Part shown: one piece after another, positions 32,576 to 44,312 of the stretch
Layout: every line of letters begins with the position of its first letter
Numbering within the stretch: position 1 is the stretch's first letter
DNA from: Zerene cesonia
Lineage: Eukaryota > Arthropoda > Insecta > Lepidoptera > Pieridae
Reading direction: 5' to 3'
Length of the DNA: 64,000 nt
NCBI RefSeq assembly: GCF_012273895.1
Contig: NC_052115.1
Coordinates: forward strand, 8,425,183 to 8,489,182
The notes under the pieces: generated by a model
Databases searched by the model: none
The model's input: the letters and a program-made list of their open reading frames with translations, nothing else
Told to the model about the DNA's origin: nothing
Program-made: the position numbers and the translations under genes

Positions 32576-34675
32576 AAATACCCCCTAATGCTTTATAATA
32601 CGCTGTTATCGAAACGCATGTTTATTTTGTAAGTAGCGCGCACATATTTGGCAGGAAGAGGGTGTCTATTGAATTATATTTAGTCGTAAGCTCCCTTTGG
32701 TACGATCGAACAAACGATATGCGACAAGGTGCGTTCGCGATACGCTCTTGAATCTGTTATGGTGGTGTGTCTGCTATATTTGATTAAACGGTACATTAGG
32801 TAGGTTTAATGGTCGTAAGTGCAAGCTTACATACAAAAAACGCTTCGTCACGTACGCTATATTCCATACAATTAAATAAATCTTCCGATAGTGGTATTAG
32901 CTTTTTTGTATACTTTAACAACATTTTATAAGAATTAATTTTAAATAAATCGCTGACTTTAAACTTATATAAAAAACGGCACATATTAAACGCATAATAT
33001 GGTATGTTGGTATTTTTTGATTATTCATTGTTTTTTAATATTATATTATGTTCGTATTATATCATTTACCTTATTCATACTACTATAATAATACTAAATT
33101 GTCCTTCTATCCTTTTTATAAATAAAGAAATTATTAATTTGTATGTTATTTATATACCTATATTATATTTAATCCTCTCAAGGCATCAAAACTATTGCAA
33201 ACTTAAAAAAAAGCTTTATTCATACTGAATGACAAATCTAAGAAATAAGTGAATATGTGATGATCTTATATAAATTCAATGAACATAATTTCAAATTCAA
33301 ATGCTATGGGAAAATTATCTTTTAAACAACGAAATTTAGAAAGTCTTGTCACAACACCAATTATCATTTTAATCATACCAAAAGATCGCAAACAAACTCA
33401 TGACTTATAACAATTCCTTGAATCAATCTTATAAAAAGTGTTTTATTAATTATTCATAACAGCACGCGCTGTGAATGCGAGCCATTAAACTTAATTTATC
33501 TTAATATAATCTCCCTTACCGCAAACACTATATTAATACAACCGCACAAGTGATAATGGTTTATTTAAAACCTTATAATAACAAGCATATGGAACAAAAT
33601 ATTTTCTTAAGCGGTAAACGTCTTCGTAAAAACAACCCCCTAAATTTGCTTCAGGCTCGCTGCGGGCTGCCGCTTTCCCAACATTGACTGTATGCTCTTG
33701 AAAATAAGGTTCTGAATCCCATATGCACCATAGTAAAGTACATTAAAATTTGTATGTTGTTGCTACGGGGTGCGCACAAAAAAGAGCATTTTTCCGAGCC
33801 GAATGAGCGGCGCGCGCGCACACCAGATGGCGTTCAGGGCATTGACTCCTTAAATATTTTTTTTTTCGTCGAAATCGCGACCCCTAAGTGCGGTTAAGAA
33901 ATTACCGAGCGGCTGTTTAATTTGACGTAAGCGCCACCGCAACATACATTTATTTAAATTCAGTTTTGCGTGTTAAATTATGAAATTATCATGCATTTAG
34001 AGATACTTTGTGGTAAACGAGTAACTCTTTTTGATACTGCCACATATAACATTTTACGTTTTGAATTTCTCTATTGAAAATTCTATTGCGATGCATCATT
34101 TTGTTTTCGGAAAAACAATTTAAGATTCACAACTAAATTCGACGAAAAATTTTATTTACCTACTATACAAAAGCCAGCATTTCACAACCTACTCACCGAA
34201 ACAAGCCTTATATCGATAAATGCCAGCGTATCATGCGTATCATTATCTGAAGCCGCTGACGATGAAAAAGAGCAAAATGGTAACAATAATCGTTCGCAAA
34301 GTTCATCGGGAATAGAAACTGCGCGTGCGCAAGTAATTACTGATCTGGGTGCAATGCGATCACCTGCACGCGATCACGGGATCAGATAAACACAATGTAC
34401 GAACACTGACGTCGATGGAAATGTATTTAAAAGGGAACACAAAGCCAAGCATGTACTTTAAGAAGGCTTACAGGGTCGTGATCGGTTTACAATCGACAAT
34501 GGTTAAAACAATGATCAACATTTGACAGATGTTTTAAAGCAGATAAGTGTCTGGTAGCATTGGGTTGAATATAAAGTTTAATGTCTCGATAGTAAAGTTC
34601 TGGCGCCATGCAAACATATGATTTTGAAAAAAAACTCTGATGGATTATTTGGTCTTTAATTGTTTAACAAACACT
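32576..34675. other. 2.1 kb intron with a GC-rich patch
   Basis: Around 33770-33920 there is a CpG-rich patch (GCGGCGCGCGCGC) with a CCAGATGGCG word at 33823-33832. A plus-strand frame open from about 34075 to 34390 has no ATG near its start and no recognised domain. Nothing else is supported. Confidence 0.3.
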
Positions 34676-34814
34676 CTCTACAGAGTTTCTTGCCGACTCT
34701 TCTCTGTAGAAACTGCTTTCTGAACCGGTGGTAAATGTTAAAATTATTATGACGATTTAGAAGTGCTTCTATAAGTCTAATTGAATAAATAAATGTCTGA
34801 TTTTGAGTTTGAGT
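34676..34814 (+). mobile_element. LINE 3'-end fragment (copy 1)
   Basis: TTTCTTGCCGACTCTTCTC, TCTGAACCGGTGGTAAAT, then GAATAAATAAATGTCTG and TTTTGAGTTTGAG. The tail words and order recur at 8584-8690. This type of 3' end is common in lepidopteran non-LTR elements (recalled, not searched). Confidence 0.6.
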
Positions 34815-37420
34815 ATAACGCTAAGAAAAAACATTTGATTAAACTATATAATGTTTTGCAGTTTCGGTAACTTGATACTTATTATGAATATTACCGAATC
34901 TTCGCAGAATATCTTCCATGAATTCACATAATAATCAAATTAATGTAATTTTAAGTGGAATGCAATGTTCCGTGTTTGACCTCAATTATGTTGAACTGAT
35001 TTCTCGTAATATAAGGCTTGAAAACAAAATTTAATTTTGCAAGAATTTGGGAGGAACATGGTGAAATATTTAACCAAATATTTTAAAGTGAGGCGAGTCA
35101 TTACAACATCAGATTATACTAAATGTTAACAAGCTAGTGTACTGGACTTGCAATGGTATATTTTGTATTGTATGTATATCACTGACTCATATCATGTCTA
35201 TTTAAATTTACATGAGAATTTTGCACACATTTTTTTTTCAATAATATGTTAATCCTCTGAAGTTTAGTGGAAAATTATTGTATATGTATAAATGAATTAA
35301 CAATGAATTATGTCATATTTTTGCATGATGTTATTATTTGCTATAATATAGCTAATAAAAATATTGAAGAAATTCATTTATTTTAAAATATGAACATATA
35401 AAGATGATAAGAAGACTGTATCTTTTGTAGTTTTCACATATAAATATTGCATGCGGCCTAATGGACTGCGACTATTAGGCAACAGACAATATATTTGTTA
35501 GTATACCATGATATGTAAATGCAGCATTTACGAGGGAAATGTAAGAAAGAGAATATGGAAAGGCAATCAATCATTGATGATTGCGTGCTCAAGAGGTAAT
35601 TTGGAAAGCACGCGCGGCATAACAACGATACCGTGTTTACGGAAATTGAGGAGATTCTGCGTGCGCTTGAGGTAAAAGCGTGCTTTTTTACGTTAGAAAC
35701 CTTTTGGGCAATTATTCTTTTTGCATAATCCTGACGGCCTCTTTGTTTCATTTCTTATAGAGATCTGTGCGTGCTTACAAAATTACTCCAAATTATTTGA
35801 AATATTCCACCATGAAAACCCCATAACACGTAACAATATCTGTAACAAGAGCTGCACTGGACAGACCTGGTCATTAAATTTAACAGCTTTACTCAACCTC
35901 CGCTCACTGAGCCACAATTTCACACCAAATCGACCATACGTCTTGCCATACCTACCCAAAATCAATTAGTACAAAAGCCTTTTCTTTGCAAAGCTTAATC
36001 AAAACCAAAGAGCTGACCAAGCCTTTGATAATGCACTGCAGACTCCGCCATCTGGCCTCGCAAGCGGTACAGTTAGCGTCTTTGGCAGCTGGCGAGCAGC
36101 TGTCCCGTTTTTACTGCAGGTAACTGCACGTGCTAACAAGTTCACTGGATTTGCATGTGTGTTGCGCTTTTTGTCGTATGTAGGCTAGGGGGTCAGTTTC
36201 TGATGTTTGATGTGAGCTAGCTCAGGTGCTGAGAAGTTTCTAGATTAGATGGTTTCTTAAATTATTGATACAAGTAACACAATAAGTGATACAACACAAC
36301 ACAATATCAAGATCACATAATAAGTGATACAAAACAAAAAAATATGAGAATCCAATAAGATTGTGGAAATCCAAGAAAAACAATTTTTAATAATGAATAT
36401 CATCGAGCGTCGGGCATTTCAGTGAATACTTAGATGGCAATACAAAACATGCAAAAGCAGCAAGAATCACCGCACCGAAGCAATTACGACATATTTAGTA
36501 GTAAAGAGCAGTTAAATAATGCAGCATCCATCGTAGATACTTTATTAGACATCAATATTCATATCTTATCGTCTGCATTACAAACAGCACATTTGTAGAA
36601 CAAACTAATACAAAAGTAATCAAGCTGAACATTCGCAAAAGCAACAGAAGTGCCGCGACGCGTGCGCCGACTTAATGCGCATCTGCCGCGAAACCTGACA
36701 CGCTCCTTACCATATGAAATATTCTACTTCCGAAAAAAATCCTGCCCAAACCAGCCCACTCGATATGCAATCTTAATGATACAGCAGTATAACCCAAACT
36801 CGTATAACTCTGGAGAAGGTAATTCCAACCAGTGATGCTAAAAATTCGGGTTTAAGTGATTCAAATAAAGGTCATTTTCAAGTAAAGACTCAGCGTGCCA
36901 GTCATCTGGGCAAAGACATGTGTATTTTCGCAGCACAGATGGCTAGATGATTTCGAGACATAATTTTTTGTATAGCTGTTTATATTATCCTGTTATTTAC
37001 AGATAAGTATGTTTAGGTGCATTGTTTGCATGAGTTAAAAGCATCTAATTAACTCGACTGCTAGATATTACATGGATATAAAATAGAAATTCAGAATTTG
37101 GTTAGATTGCTTATAATATCTGTGGGAGTGAGTCTAGATTATGTGTGACTGTGACGTATGTTTGCATTGAGTGTAGGAAGAAGGAAGTACTAGATTAGAG
37201 TATTCTTTAATGAATTCGTCTTAATTATGCCTATATTTGTGTGAAGGTTTTGTACTTCCGCGTCTTAAGAGTAGTGCAGCAGATTTTATTCTAAAAATAT
37301 TAAAATTCTGTTTTTTTATAGGATTCAATTAATTCCTTTAATCCGTTAAAAAAATATGGTGTTAGAAGGAAAGAAAACAAAAACTAATTGAATAATAAAT
37401 GAATCCTATTCCTGCTAATA
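34815..37420. other. 2.6 kb intron with one GC-rich patch
   Basis: Positions 36040-36130 are GC-rich, with CGCCATCTGG at 36046-36055 and a CTGCAGGTAACTG word. The POU octamer ATTTGCAT is at 36149-36156. No exon or repeat can be supported. Confidence 0.3.
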
Positions 37421-37590
37421 TCCTACTATATTATAAATGCGAAAGTATGTAAGGATGTGTGTGTGTTTGTTGCTCTTTCACGCAAAAACTGCTAAACCGA
37501 TTGCAATGAAATTTGGTACGTTACAACTTTTTATCCCGATATTCCAACGGGATACGAACTTACGCGGGTAAAACCGCGGGGCGCAGCTAG
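37421..37590 (+). mobile_element. Helitron-like element, family A
   Basis: TCCTACTATATTATAAATGC start after A; GGGGCGCAGCTAG ends at 37590 before T. About 30 bp (the ACAGCTGGACAACTGG part) is deleted. Confidence 0.85.
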
Positions 37591-38047
37591 TACACATATA
37601 AAATATTGATAGCATAACTGTCCCGTATCAAGTAATATTGTCTTATTTAGTATTGATTACTTCTATTCGTTATATTTTTTATCTTTTATTGCTGACATAT
37701 AAACGATTCATTATCAGAAAAGAAATGCAGTAGAAACCTAAAAGCCGAAAGCGGATAAATTGTACGAGAACGTTACTCATATTAGTAAACACGATAATAA
37801 TGTTTTAGTAGTGACGTCACAAATACACAATTAAGGAAACGAAATTCGGCTTCGGGGGCATGTGGAACCGTGTAGGTTGGTAACTGTAAAGCTTATTTGA
37901 GGCGATTTGTATGCCGCGGCGTTGCTCGCGCGGCTCACACCGGAACATCGGAAGTGACTTCACTGGGTAATGTTAGAACCATTTGCTCGTGGATGTGATG
38001 GTTTACTGATGATCTGTAGATATCTTATACCTTTAAACGAGCAATTC
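37591..38047. other. intron sequence with a CRE-like palindrome
   Basis: TGACGTCA at 37812-37819. Positions 37850-37980 are somewhat GC-rich. Nothing else. Confidence 0.3.
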
Positions 38048-38195
38048 TTGTATATATATATAATTGGGATCTCGGAATCGGCTCCAACGATTTTCATGAA
38101 ATTTAGTATATAGGGGGTTTTGGGGGCGATAAATCGATCTAGCTAGGAATTTTTTTTTAGAAAATGTCATATTCGTGTTTTATTCGTGTTTTTTT
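38048..38195 (+). repeat. interspersed repeat, probably Helitron-related
   Basis: GGATCTCGGAATCGGCTCCA, GGGGTTTTGGGGGCGATAAA, TCGATCTAGCTAGGAATT and a TATTCGTGTTT end. I recall such words as repetitive in Lepidoptera. There is only one copy here, so ends and class are open. Confidence 0.4.
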
Positions 38196-38245
38196 TTCCT
38201 GACATCTATTGGTGAATAATAATACTATTTTTCTTTGTAGATAGC

Positions 38246-38334
38246 TTGACATCTGCAATAACACATAGGCACTTTTTATACCGATATTCCTACGGGATAC
38301 GGACTTACGCGGTTTCAACCGCGGGTCACAGCTA
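38246..38334 (+). mobile_element. Helitron-like 3' fragment, family A
   Basis: AATAACACATAGGCACTTTT through CGGGATACGGACTTACGCGG to CACAGCTAA: the 3' half of an A element with its CTAG changed to CTAA. Confidence 0.75.
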
Positions 38335-38374
38335 ATAGTTATTATTGGAGATAGTAGGTACTTTGTAGTCGTTA

Positions 38375-38591
38375 TCCTGCTAATATTATAAACGCGATGG
38401 TTTGTAAGTATAGATGGCTGTATGTATGCATGTATGGTTATTTGTTTATCTTTCACGCAAAAGCTACTGAATCGATTGCAATGAAATTTGGTACGTAGAT
38501 AGCTGGACAACTGGAATAACACATAGGCTTTTTATCCCGATATGCCTACGGGATACAGCCTCACGCGGTCGAAACCGCGGGGCGCAGCTAG
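38375..38591 (+). mobile_element. Helitron-like element, family A, full length
   Basis: TCCTGCTAATATTATAAACG start after A; GGGGCGCAGCTAG end at 38591 before T. Contains an expanded TGTATGTATGCATGTATGG stretch. Confidence 0.85.
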
Positions 38592-39305
38592 TCAGTCTAT
38601 ATTCTGTGTAAGTTTTGTATTTGAACTCTTTAAAGACTGGGTTACAACGCGATTTGTGCAGTATATTTGGATATCCTATAAAAAAAATCCTGAAAAATGC
38701 CTCACGTAATTTATGGACGCCCCTTAAACTTAAAACAAGACATCATCTATCTATATGTGTATTTTCATTCCAATCCATTGAACGGTTCAGTTCCAATTGT
38801 GATTTCTGTCCACGGCGAATGTTCACCACAAATCACAATCCATTAAGATTTCTAGTTTCCTCAATGCCTTGTGACTAATCACTTTGTATAATACCTGCCT
38901 AGTAGGAGAAGCAACGATTACTACGTGTAGGCGCCGCAAGGGGAGGGGGGGAGACGGTACAGGAGAGGGGGGGAGTCGCCAGACGTCGTCTGCGCATCCC
39001 GGCACGTGGCCCGCTTTGATCCGCAGACCTTTATATATGTAGAGGCGCCTATTTATAAGTCCTACAATGTCTCCTTGCGGTTTAAAGAGCGTAGATTGAG
39101 GATGAAGCGCTGACGCATACAGTGAAATGTAATTAATTAATTAAAGTTCAAATTTCTATTACGTGCGTTTTACGAGAAATATATTAAGAAAGGTAAATGA
39201 TTTATGCACGGAAAACATATTAATATTTGATTTTAGAATAGAACAAAATGTTGTAGTTTTGTTAAGAATAAGCTAAATCTCCTTGTATATGTATATAATA
39301 ATATA
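38592..39305. other. intron sequence with a G-rich run
   Basis: Positions 38938-38976 hold GGGGAGGGGGGG and GAGAGGGGGGG, enough G-runs for a possible quadruplex with one long loop. Nothing else is supported. Confidence 0.3.
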
Positions 39306-39342
39306 GAATTTGATATGTAATAATTTCATACATATCAAATTC
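39306..39342. repeat. perfect 14-bp inverted repeat (hairpin)
   Basis: GAATTTGATATGTA (39306-39319) pairs exactly with TACATATCAAATTC (39329-39342) across a 9-base loop. The right arm overlaps the start of the family E element. Confidence 0.85.
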
Positions 39343-39488
39343 GTCGTGTCACAATGATATTTAACATACTCCTCCGTAATGGCTGGACTGATTCGAATGG
39401 AATTTTGTATGCATATCGGGTCCGGGTGGTATTTGTATGACCCCTAAATAATAAGAGTAGGGCAGAACAGCGTTTTCCGGGTCAGCAA
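39334..39488 (+). mobile_element. Helitron-like element, family E, decayed
   Basis: AAATTCGTCGTGTCACAATG, TGGCTGGACTGATTCGAATG, ATAAGAGTAGGGCAGAACAG and CCGGGTCAGCAAG parallel the better copy at 60129-60308. The CTAG end has decayed. Confidence 0.65.
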
Positions 39489-40286
39489 GTTACTTTATTT
39501 GCAAAAAAATGTACAATAAAACGAAGCCCTGGTGTGTTTTGCAGTATTTTTTAAATCAACACAACTTTAGTTCTAAATCCCCAAACGATAACAGTCCAGT
39601 CTATATCTGCTTAGCTCTATGGCGCAGTCTGTTGGGGGCCGACACAAAATCATTTTATTTGCAAACATACCGTCGCTAAAAGCCAATGCGTCCGAACTCG
39701 ATGTTGATTAAAAAAAAAAAATAACGTCATTGTGCAAGTTCTGAATTCAATTTATTCAAAATGGCGCGAATAATTCCGCATATAACATTTTTGTTTCCAC
39801 TATTTGCGTACACTTTTGCAATAACGGAAACGGAATAAAATGTATTATATATCTACCCTCGTATCGTTATTCAAAATGTAAGTCAAACTGCAATTCACAC
39901 GGGCCAATTTGTTGTCAATTATATTTGCATAAACAATAACACATGTTGTTTTTATCTGCACGTCCCCTAATTGTGAAATTAATTTAGAATAACCCATTTA
40001 ACGATAAAAATCAGTTCGCACGATTGCCGCGAAATTAATTTCATAATATTACATGCAATACCGATCCTTATTCTGACGTGCTTAATACTATAATTCTGTG
40101 AATGAATTGTGTGTCGGAAAATGGTCATATCTTGAGAAATCTTTAGTGACAATGATGTTTTAAACAGTTATAGCGAAAAGCTTTCCAGCGATGTAGTTAA
40201 ATTCGATACAAATCTCGTATTTCACTTTGATTAAATGTTTTAGTAACAAGTGGGAAATGCCTTTTAGATTTTCCTCATCACACTTA

Positions 40287-40444
40287 TCATACTAATATTA
40301 TAAATGAAAGTTTGTTTGTTTGGATGTTTGTCCGTCATTCACGATGAAACTACTGAACGGATTTTGATGAAATTTGGTACGTAGACAACAATACAAAATA
40401 TAGGCAAATTTTTACAAACTTTCGCATTTTTAATATTAGTAGGA
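40287..40444. mobile_element. composite Helitron-like element with two 5'-type ends
   Basis: The left end TCATACTAATATTATAAATG plus the GGATGTTTGTCCGTC body is family D in plus orientation. The right end ACTTTCGCATTTTTAATATTAGTAGGA is a family A 5' end in reverse. It is flanked by A (40286) and T (40445). No CTAG end is present. Confidence 0.7.
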
Positions 40445-40862
40445 TTATATATTAATTTCAACAAAGTGCAACAATTGCAGCAAATTTTATTAGCTAGAAA
40501 TATTAAAAAAAATTGTTTTTATTTAAATGCTTTGTACCCACGTAGTTAATCAAAAGTTAAAACCCATAAGTGCTTGTATATTTTTATCGGAAAAGAAAAT
40601 ATTTTGTGTGAGTCCATAATAAATGTTGTACATTTTAGAATTAAAATTCCGCACGACACGATTGACAATAAATGGCTGAACGCAAAAACGTGACGTTTCC
40701 TTTAAACGCCACTAAACGGCGGATTTAATTTAGTCTCCGATTCTCATGCGATAGATTTATAGGGCGCTAGCCTGACAGCGCTCAGTCGAAACAGACGGAC
40801 GTAATGTATCGCAAATACAGAAATATATCTCGTGAGGGAAGTTCTCTGCAATGTTTATGATA

Positions 40863-40905
40863 CAACCCGTTCGCCCCGGCTCCACCCGCGGGACGGGATA
40901 AAAAT
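40863..40905 (-). mobile_element. Helitron-like 3' fragment, family C
   Basis: TTCGCCCCGGCTCCACCCGC is a reversed C-family terminal hairpin. The rest is lost. Confidence 0.4.
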
Positions 40906-41389
40906 TGAATTAAATACCTAGACTATTTAAGAATCGTATTACTATCAAGCTACAAGTGAAAAAATTAACCTAAAAAACGAAGATTTCTTTCAGACATTAT
41001 TTTGTACAAAAATAACAAAATAACATTATCGTACACAAATAAAGAGTTAACTGCCTTGGTTCTACATAGCATATTTCCAAACCTAAGATCTGTATGAAGA
41101 AATTAATTCTTAAAAATAAAAACGTATATAAAAAGCGCAAACACTGACTATCTGATTTATCCAAGTACAGGCCAATCTACTGAACCAAGCGGGTTAAATG
41201 CAGATAGCTACTGTGTAGGCTTCTGCTAAAAATGGATTTTGACAAATGCTCTCCCAAAGGAAAGAGGTAATGAAAGTTATATCATCACGCGGGCGTAGTT
41301 CCAGGCAAATAAATATATGTATAGTCGTTTTATTTATTTTCTTTATCTTCGCTATTCAGCATATTTAAGCCATTTGAAATCTGTGTAAA

Positions 41390-41586
41390 TCCTACTAATA
41401 TTATAAATGCGAAAGATTGTAAGGATGTGTGTGTGTTTGTTGCTTTTTCACGCAAAAACTATTGAATCGATTGCTATGAAATTTGGTACGTAGACAGCTG
41501 GACAACTGGAATAACATATAGGCAACTTTTTATTCCGATTCCTACGGGATACGGACTTACGCGGGTGAGACTGCGGGCGCAGCTAG
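41390..41586 (+). mobile_element. Helitron-like element, family A, full length
   Basis: TCCTACTAATATTATAAATG after A (41389), GGGCGCAGCTAG ending 41586 before T. Confidence 0.85.
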
Positions 41587-42021
41587 TTGTTATATATATG
41601 TTCATAATAAATAACATTTTAAATGACACAAACATAAGGTTTAATTTACGGCAGAATCACCCAGTGTTTTTATTTAGCCGACGTTGCCGTATTTAGCTTC
41701 GAGTGAATTATTATTAGTTTTCTGCAATTGAGTGTCCACGGCTTTATTTCAACACACTTTTTTTAAAACTACACTTAGTTGTGATTAAAATACACGAGTT
41801 TCGTTAATTTAGTACTTAGCCTACTCATCATTTACTAAAGTCTGCGAAAAATGCTGAGAAAATTTTAGATTTTTTAGTTTGCGTTTGCCAAAATTGGGAT
41901 ATCGTGTATTCTGGTATGTTTAAAGCACTGATTCTCTCGGCTTACCCTGATAATCTTATTTCCTACAAACCATCATAACACGTGATATTCGAAATATTAC
42001 CCGCTGAATATATTTAAAAGA

Positions 42022-42229
42022 TCACTAATATTATAAATGTAAAAGTTTTTTTATTTGGATGTTTTTCCGTCAATCGCACTGAAACTGCTGTTCGGTTTTT
42101 CATGAAATTTGGTATAGAGACAGGGTATGAGCTGACTTGGGTGATAGGATACTTTTTATCCCGATTAAATGCTCCGTTGGGATAAAACAGGAATCTTGGT
42201 ATCCGAGCGGAGCCGAGACGAGCGTCTCT
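42022..42229 (+). mobile_element. Helitron-like element, family D
   Basis: TCACTAATATTATAAATG start; GTTTTTCCGTCAATCGCACT, GGGTATGAGCTGACTTGGG and the GCCGAGACGAGCGTCT end. Uninterrupted copy used to define the insertion in 29693-30179. Confidence 0.8.
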
Positions 42230-42690
42230 TGACGTATAAAACTGCATCTAAGAGGTTATTTATTCAAATATTCTGGTATGTTTTTTTCAGTAACCATTTA
42301 AAATGAAAAGCCATCACGTACTAAACTTTAAAACAAAGTTAAACAAACTGTTTTATCTTTACCCCTTCACAAAAAGGTTAGTCGCTATACAGGTGTTAAA
42401 CACCCCTAACCCGCTGTAATTAATTGACGACAGAAATGTCTTCACCTATAGTGTTAAAATGAGTTATAATTTTAATGTAAAAGAATTTCTCTACAACTTT
42501 TTAATTTGTTCGCTTCCGTTTAAATGAATTATGTCACTGGGACTTGGCGTTGTGTGAATTTAAGGGATAATAGTTATTTATTTATTTATTATATAGTTGT
42601 TTTTTTTTATTAAAAAAATTACATATTACAGATCATCATTTAAATCTGCCGTATTTATTCATTTTATCTTAATAAATAGTTATATGTAAA

Positions 42691-42849
42691 TCCATACTAA
42701 TATTGTAAAACTGAAGAGTTTGTTTGTTTGAACGCACTAATCATCAGGAATACTGGTCCGATTTGAAAAATTCTTTCCGTGTTACATAGCCCATTTATTG
42801 AGGATGGTTTTAGGCTATATATGTACCACGGGCGAAGCCGGGGCGGACC
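42691..42849 (+). mobile_element. Helitron-like element, family C
   Basis: TCCATACTAATATTGTAAAA start after A; GGGCGAAGCCGGGGCGGAC at the end, with CTAG lost. Confidence 0.75.
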
Positions 42850-43988
42850 GATACTATTAAATATAATAAGCAATTAATGAAATATTGTACAAAGCTCGTT
42901 GCATTGTTATAACGTATAAGCACTTATCGATTGTTTTTGACCGAGTTTTTTCACAAATTATGAGGTGTTTTCAATATATTATTATAATTCTTGTAAATTA
43001 ATATGTTTTCTGTTAAAATCATATAGGATGAGAGGCGATGGTGAGCCATAGAATGCGTCAAAGACGATAGATATCACCGTGGCCAAATTCGGCGCCTACA
43101 CCGTCCGGTCGTTCACCCGCTGCAACGCTATGGGAAAATTTATTCATATCCATGTAATGCTTTATATTAATTGCTTAATTAAATGAAAAGAAAAACCTTA
43201 TACTTTTTGTGCTGAGCCGAGGATTCGTAATTTATTTAATATTTATTTCGCTATAACATAACAATAAATGTCTTCAACAATTATTTTCAGCAAAAAAAAA
43301 AAACTGCCTTACAATTATCAGAACTAGAACAGAGTTAAATAAGACATGAGACACTCCAGCTGTCTAATAAACAAAAAAAAAAAAAAACATAAAAATCGAT
43401 TCATCCAATAAAAACATGAGATACTTATCAAATGCAACAAATACGTTCGAAATGATAACCTCTGTTCTGAAGTCGGTCGGAAATCAAGCCTTTTTCCCGC
43501 GTTTTTGCTTTTCTATTTTCCACCTAAACCTCAATTATGAGGAAAAATAACACGAAAAATGAACGATAATACAAGCTTTTACGACTATATAATTTAATTA
43601 GCTAGCTGAGTGGTCATAAAACGCAATTACAGACGATATATATGATTAATAAAGTATGTAACCTCTCAAAGGTCAAAGGGTCGGTACGTAAGGGTCGTTG
43701 ACCCGTATTATGATATTTGGCAGGCGTTTTCTCCCCCATTTCGCGTAAATTGTCGGAAAGGCGTAAGTAGGCGTAATCATAGGCGCGTCTGTAGTTATCG
43801 ATACAAAGAAAATGAATTAAATATGTTTATATAAGGATGAAATTATGACGAAGCTCTTATAAAACTGGTAGAAAATGTACATCGTAGAAGGGGAGAGTAA
43901 ACAAGTTGGATTCGATAGTTGTGATTGGTACGATTTTCTTAGTATTAATTACTATTTGACATATTTTTAACATCATAATTCCATTTAG
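42850..43988. other. intron sequence with a GC-rich patch
   Basis: Positions 43022-43131 are GC-rich without an identifiable exon or repeat. Poly-A runs occur near 43292 and 43374. Confidence 0.3.
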
Positions 43989-44084
43989 AAATTAAAAACT
44001 TTTTAACAGATTTTAATCGCGATTTATTCATTATATTATTTACCCGACGTTTCGAACACTTTGCAGCGAGCATAGTCACGTTAA
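43989..44084. mobile_element. fold-back MITE, copy 3 (left half)
   Basis: ATTAAAAACTTTTTAACAG, TTTAATCGCGATTTATTC, CCCGACGTTTCGAACACTTT and GCAGCGAGCATAGTCACG; the right half is missing. Confidence 0.75.
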
Positions 44085-44133
44085 GTTAACGTTCTAGATA
44101 AATTTATCATTCTGTATTCAGAAATATAAAGTA

Positions 44134-44312
44134 CTAGCTATAACTCGCGACGTCACCCGCGAGGTACACGGGTAAAAAATAGCCTATGTGCTAATTTATA
44201 TATCTATCTCTGTACTAAACTTCATACAGCGATAAGCAGATTTCGCGTGAAAGAGTAATATATCCATACTTTAAGTGATGTATGGATTTTGCATTTATAA
44301 ACATTAGATGGA
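44134..44312 (-). mobile_element. diverged Helitron-like element
   Basis: CTAGCTATAACTCGCGACGT then ACCCGCGAGGTAC gives a reversed 3' end. TTTCGCGTGAAAGAGTAATA is the A-like middle; TGCATTTATAAACATTAGATG is the 5' part. Confidence 0.6.

Noticed and set aside
34075..34390. Polar open frame of about 105 codons without a start codon
   Set aside because: A few such lengths are expected by chance in 64 kb and no clear splice sites or homology support an exon.
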